A stretch of 64,000 nt of DNA from contig JADJOI010000002.1 of NCBI GenBank assembly GCA_016713875.1, positions 124,001-188,000 on the forward strand, read 5' to 3'. Shown here piece by piece: positions 62,602 through 64,000 of this stretch (position 1 is its first letter; the number at the start of each line of letters is the position of its first letter). Origin of the DNA: Flavobacteriales bacterium. Lineage in GTDB: Bacteria; Bacteroidota; Bacteroidia; Flavobacteriales_F; PHOS-HE28. The notes under the pieces are model-generated. The model was not told the origin of the DNA. It was given only the letters and a program-made list of their open reading frames with translations, and did not search any database. The translations under genes were made by a program, and so were the position numbers.

Positions 62602-62615
62602 GTGACGATGGTCAC
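62602..62615. promoter_or_regulatory. Crp/Fnr-type palindrome GTGACGATGGTCAC
   Basis: Differs from the site at 42363-42376 in one base and keeps TGA-N6-TCA. Its distance to the -7 box of the TetR/RND operon is the same as at the other promoter. The rest of the 398-bp region (62616-62946) shows no gene; it may contain the left end of the IS element. Confidence 0.55.
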
Positions 62616-62946
62616 ATTGACACTTTCGCGGTTCACTAACGGCCTCCATCCGAAGGTTCGTCCCGGGGCATGACCGGGATACGGAGCAGCACCAGCGCAG
62701 GTCTGTGTGCGTGGCTCTCTGCGGTGATCTTGGTGTGGGTGTCCAGCGCGTGGTCGTGCACGCGTTCACCGTTCATGCCTTCTGGCGGAGGAACAGTAGG
62801 CTTCAGGATCCGGGCGATCCCGATCGATGCGGTCAGTTGCGCTCGGTACCATCGCGCCACTTCGCACCCATGTCTGCTGCATACCCCATTACTGAGACGG
62901 TGACAAAGAAGCGGTCGATCGGCACGATCTGTGGATCGAGCTTGAC

Positions 62947-63165
62947 ATGAAGCGAACAGATGCGCGAAGCCTCAGCGATGAGGCGCTGAACGAACGATTG
63001 CGGCAGGCGGTGCGCTGCCGCTTGCAAGGTTGCGGGCTGAAAGAGTCTTCCGCGCTGTGCAGCCTTGGGCTGACGGCGGCCAATGATGCTTGGCAACGCT
63101 ATCAGCGCGGGGATGGAGAGCCGTTGAGGTATGCCGCAGCGGGCGGCCGCAAGGCAGCGGCATGA
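62947..63165 (+). CDS. IS630 transposase N-terminal frame (HTH)
   Basis: This 72-aa frame (MKRTDARSLSDEALNERLRQ to GGRKAAA) is the helix-turn-helix-like N-terminus of IS630 transposases. Its stop overlaps the ATG of the next frame (ATGA). The natural linker GRPQGSG continues in the -1 frame, so either coupling or a shift joins the two parts. Confidence 0.75.
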   Translation: MKRTDARSLSDEALNERLRQAVRCRLQGCGLKESSALCSLGLTAANDAWQRYQRGDGEPLRYAAAGGRKAAA

Positions 63166-63836
63166 TCCTGACGCAAGAGCAGCAGAAGCAGACACTTCGG
63201 CTGATCGCTGACAAGATGCCCGATCAATTGAAGTTGCCCTATGCGCTGTGGTCACGCAAGGCCATCGCGCTGTTGATCAAAGAACGCTTCGGCGTAGTGC
63301 TGCCCGAACGCACGATGACCGACTACTTGAGCCGTTGGGGCTTCAGCGCACAGAAGCCGATGCGCCGCGCAGCAGAACAGCGGCCCGAACTGGTGCGCAA
63401 GTGGCGTGAAGAGGTCTATCCGGCGATCAAGCGCAGGGCCGAATTGGAGGGCGCGGACATCCATTGGGGGGATGAGACCGGCCTGCGCAATGATGATGTG
63501 CGTGGACGGAGCTTCGCCAAGCGTGGCAAGACGCCGGTGGTGCGTGTGCTGAACAAGCGCTTCGGCCGTTCGATCATCTCCACCATCACCAATCGCGGCC
63601 AGATGCGGTGGATGGTCTTCAAGGGCGCCCTTGATGCGGAGATCTTCCAGGATTTCCTCGCACGTTTGATCAAAGGGGCAAAGCGCAAGGTGTTCCTCAT
63701 CCTGGACAACCTGCCGGTGCATCATGCCAAAGTCCTGCGCCCATGGCTGGAAAGCACAAGGAGCGCATCGAACTGTTCTTCATGCCGGGCTACTCACCCG
63801 AACTCAACCCCGTGGAGGTGGCCAATGCCGACCTGA
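63162..63836 (+). CDS. IS630 transposase catalytic frame
   Basis: From the ATG at 63162 the 224-aa frame reads MILTQEQQKQTLRLIADKMP, then WSRKAIALLIKERFG, WGDETGLRNDDVRG (first Asp) and FLILDNLPVHHAKVLRPWLE (second Asp). After WLE the family pattern leaves this frame; the tail to 63836 is out of frame and not conserved. Confidence 0.8.
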   Translation: MILTQEQQKQTLRLIADKMPDQLKLPYALWSRKAIALLIKERFGVVLPERTMTDYLSRWGFSAQKPMRRAAEQRPELVRKWREEVYPAIKRRAELEGADIHWGDETGLRNDDVRGRSFAKRGKTPVVRVLNKRFGRSIISTITNRGQMRWMVFKGALDAEIFQDFLARLIKGAKRKVFLILDNLPVHHAKVLRPWLESTRSASNCSSCRATHPNSTPWRWPMPT

Positions 63837-63979
63837 AGAAGAACGTGACCAGCGCTCCGCCGCCGCGCACCGAGGAGCAACTCGTTGAGAACATCTTGGC
63901 CCATTACCGAAGCGTGTCCAAGAAGCCCAAGCACATCAAAAGCTACTTCGGTCACCCCGATGTTCGATATGCCGCATGA
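63743..63979 (+). CDS. IS630 transposase C-terminal frame (catalytic Glu)
   Basis: This frame carries HKERIELFFMPGYSPELNPV, with the third catalytic residue Glu in NPVE, and ends SKKPKHIKSYFGHPDVRYAA. It is -1 relative to the frame before it. A slip at the GGAAAG run (about 63749-63754) would give WLEKHKERIEL, a normal family sequence. Confidence 0.75.
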   Translation: MAGKHKERIELFFMPGYSPELNPVEVANADLKKNVTSAPPPRTEEQLVENILAHYRSVSKKPKHIKSYFGHPDVRYAA

Positions 63980-64000
63980 AACCGGATCTTCACCACCGGC

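Larger units (their letters stand above)
62947..63979 (+). mobile_element. IS630-family insertion element (ends not resolved)
   Basis: Three overlapping plus-strand frames cover an IS630-type transposase: an HTH part, a catalytic part with DDE residues WGDETG and LILDNLPVHH, and a C-terminal part with NPVE. Terminal inverted repeats and the TA target duplication could not be located because the right end is at the window edge. Confidence 0.8.

Noticed and set aside
62641..62946. Frames upstream of the IS element (e.g. 62670-62903)
   Set aside because: Short, unlike any family, and overlapping in all frames; the stretch is more likely intergenic or the IS left end.

Overview
The window is a stretch of a GC-rich Bacteroidota chromosome, most likely Flavobacteriales. 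The evidence is PorP/SprF and type IX secretion (T9SS) sorting domains, PKD-repeat adhesins with gliding-motility-type C-termini, a menaquinone operon, no visible Shine-Dalgarno use, and repeated TANNTTTG-type -7 promoter boxes (best TACCTTTG) just upstream of start codons. No rRNA, tRNA or CRISPR array was recognised. Both edges cut through features: a sensor kinase on the left and an IS630-type element on the right.

The most interesting region is the left edge to about 3.4 kb. A minus-strand operon holds four tandem small genes (56-61 and 53 aa), a 342-aa MccB-like ThiF/E1 adenylyltransferase and a TPR histidine kinase. All four peptides share an MNPIA(I/V)LAFL start, a charged Pro/Lys/Gln-rich middle, a Lys-Arg pair and a C-terminus GGWD-x-N with x = Tyr, Leu, His or Arg. 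A C-terminal Asn next to an MccB-type enzyme is the hallmark of microcin C-like peptide-nucleotides, so this looks like a multi-precursor microcin C-type locus in a Bacteroidota. Divergent from it, across a 169-bp region with two 14-bp dyads, are three genes for secreted proteins (two beta-helix paralogues and one tandem-repeat, dockerin-like protein; 3.4-7.6 kb). By eye this island is less GC-rich than what follows.

From 7.6 to 11.7 kb lies menI-like/menF/menD/menB on the minus strand, with an OmpR-type regulator divergent from it. From 12.7 to 22.3 kb there are T9SS cargo proteins, an AddB-like nuclease, an ElaA-type acetyltransferase and an AddA-like helicase-nuclease. From 22.5 to 25.5 kb an MbnP-like lipoprotein is followed by two overlapping di-haem MauG/peroxidase lipoproteins. 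From 27.0 to 34.2 kb a 1510-aa PKD adhesin, a WD40/TPR protein and PorP/SprF form a T9SS operon. From 34.2 to 42.4 kb are housekeeping genes: ABC-F, PhyH, SCO, DUF2490, a long-chain acyl-CoA synthetase interrupted by an amber codon, a SMUG2-type glycosylase and a FocA/NirC channel.

A metallo-beta-lactamase/rhodanese gene (42.4 kb) is followed by a heavy-metal efflux operon (His-rich protein, CusB-, CusA- and TolC-like; 44-50.3 kb). Next come DUF2490, QueD, DUF6624, a Kelch-like T9SS protein, GNAT and YCII genes. A second, minus-strand operon (55.4-62.5 kb) encodes two membrane proteins, a TetR regulator, a lipoprotein, a 5'-truncated TolC, an HlyD adaptor and an RND pump. Two near-identical 14-bp palindromes (GTGACSATGGTCAC) sit at the same distance from the -7 boxes of the sulfur gene and of the TetR/RND operon, suggesting shared control by a Crp/Fnr-type activator not encoded here.
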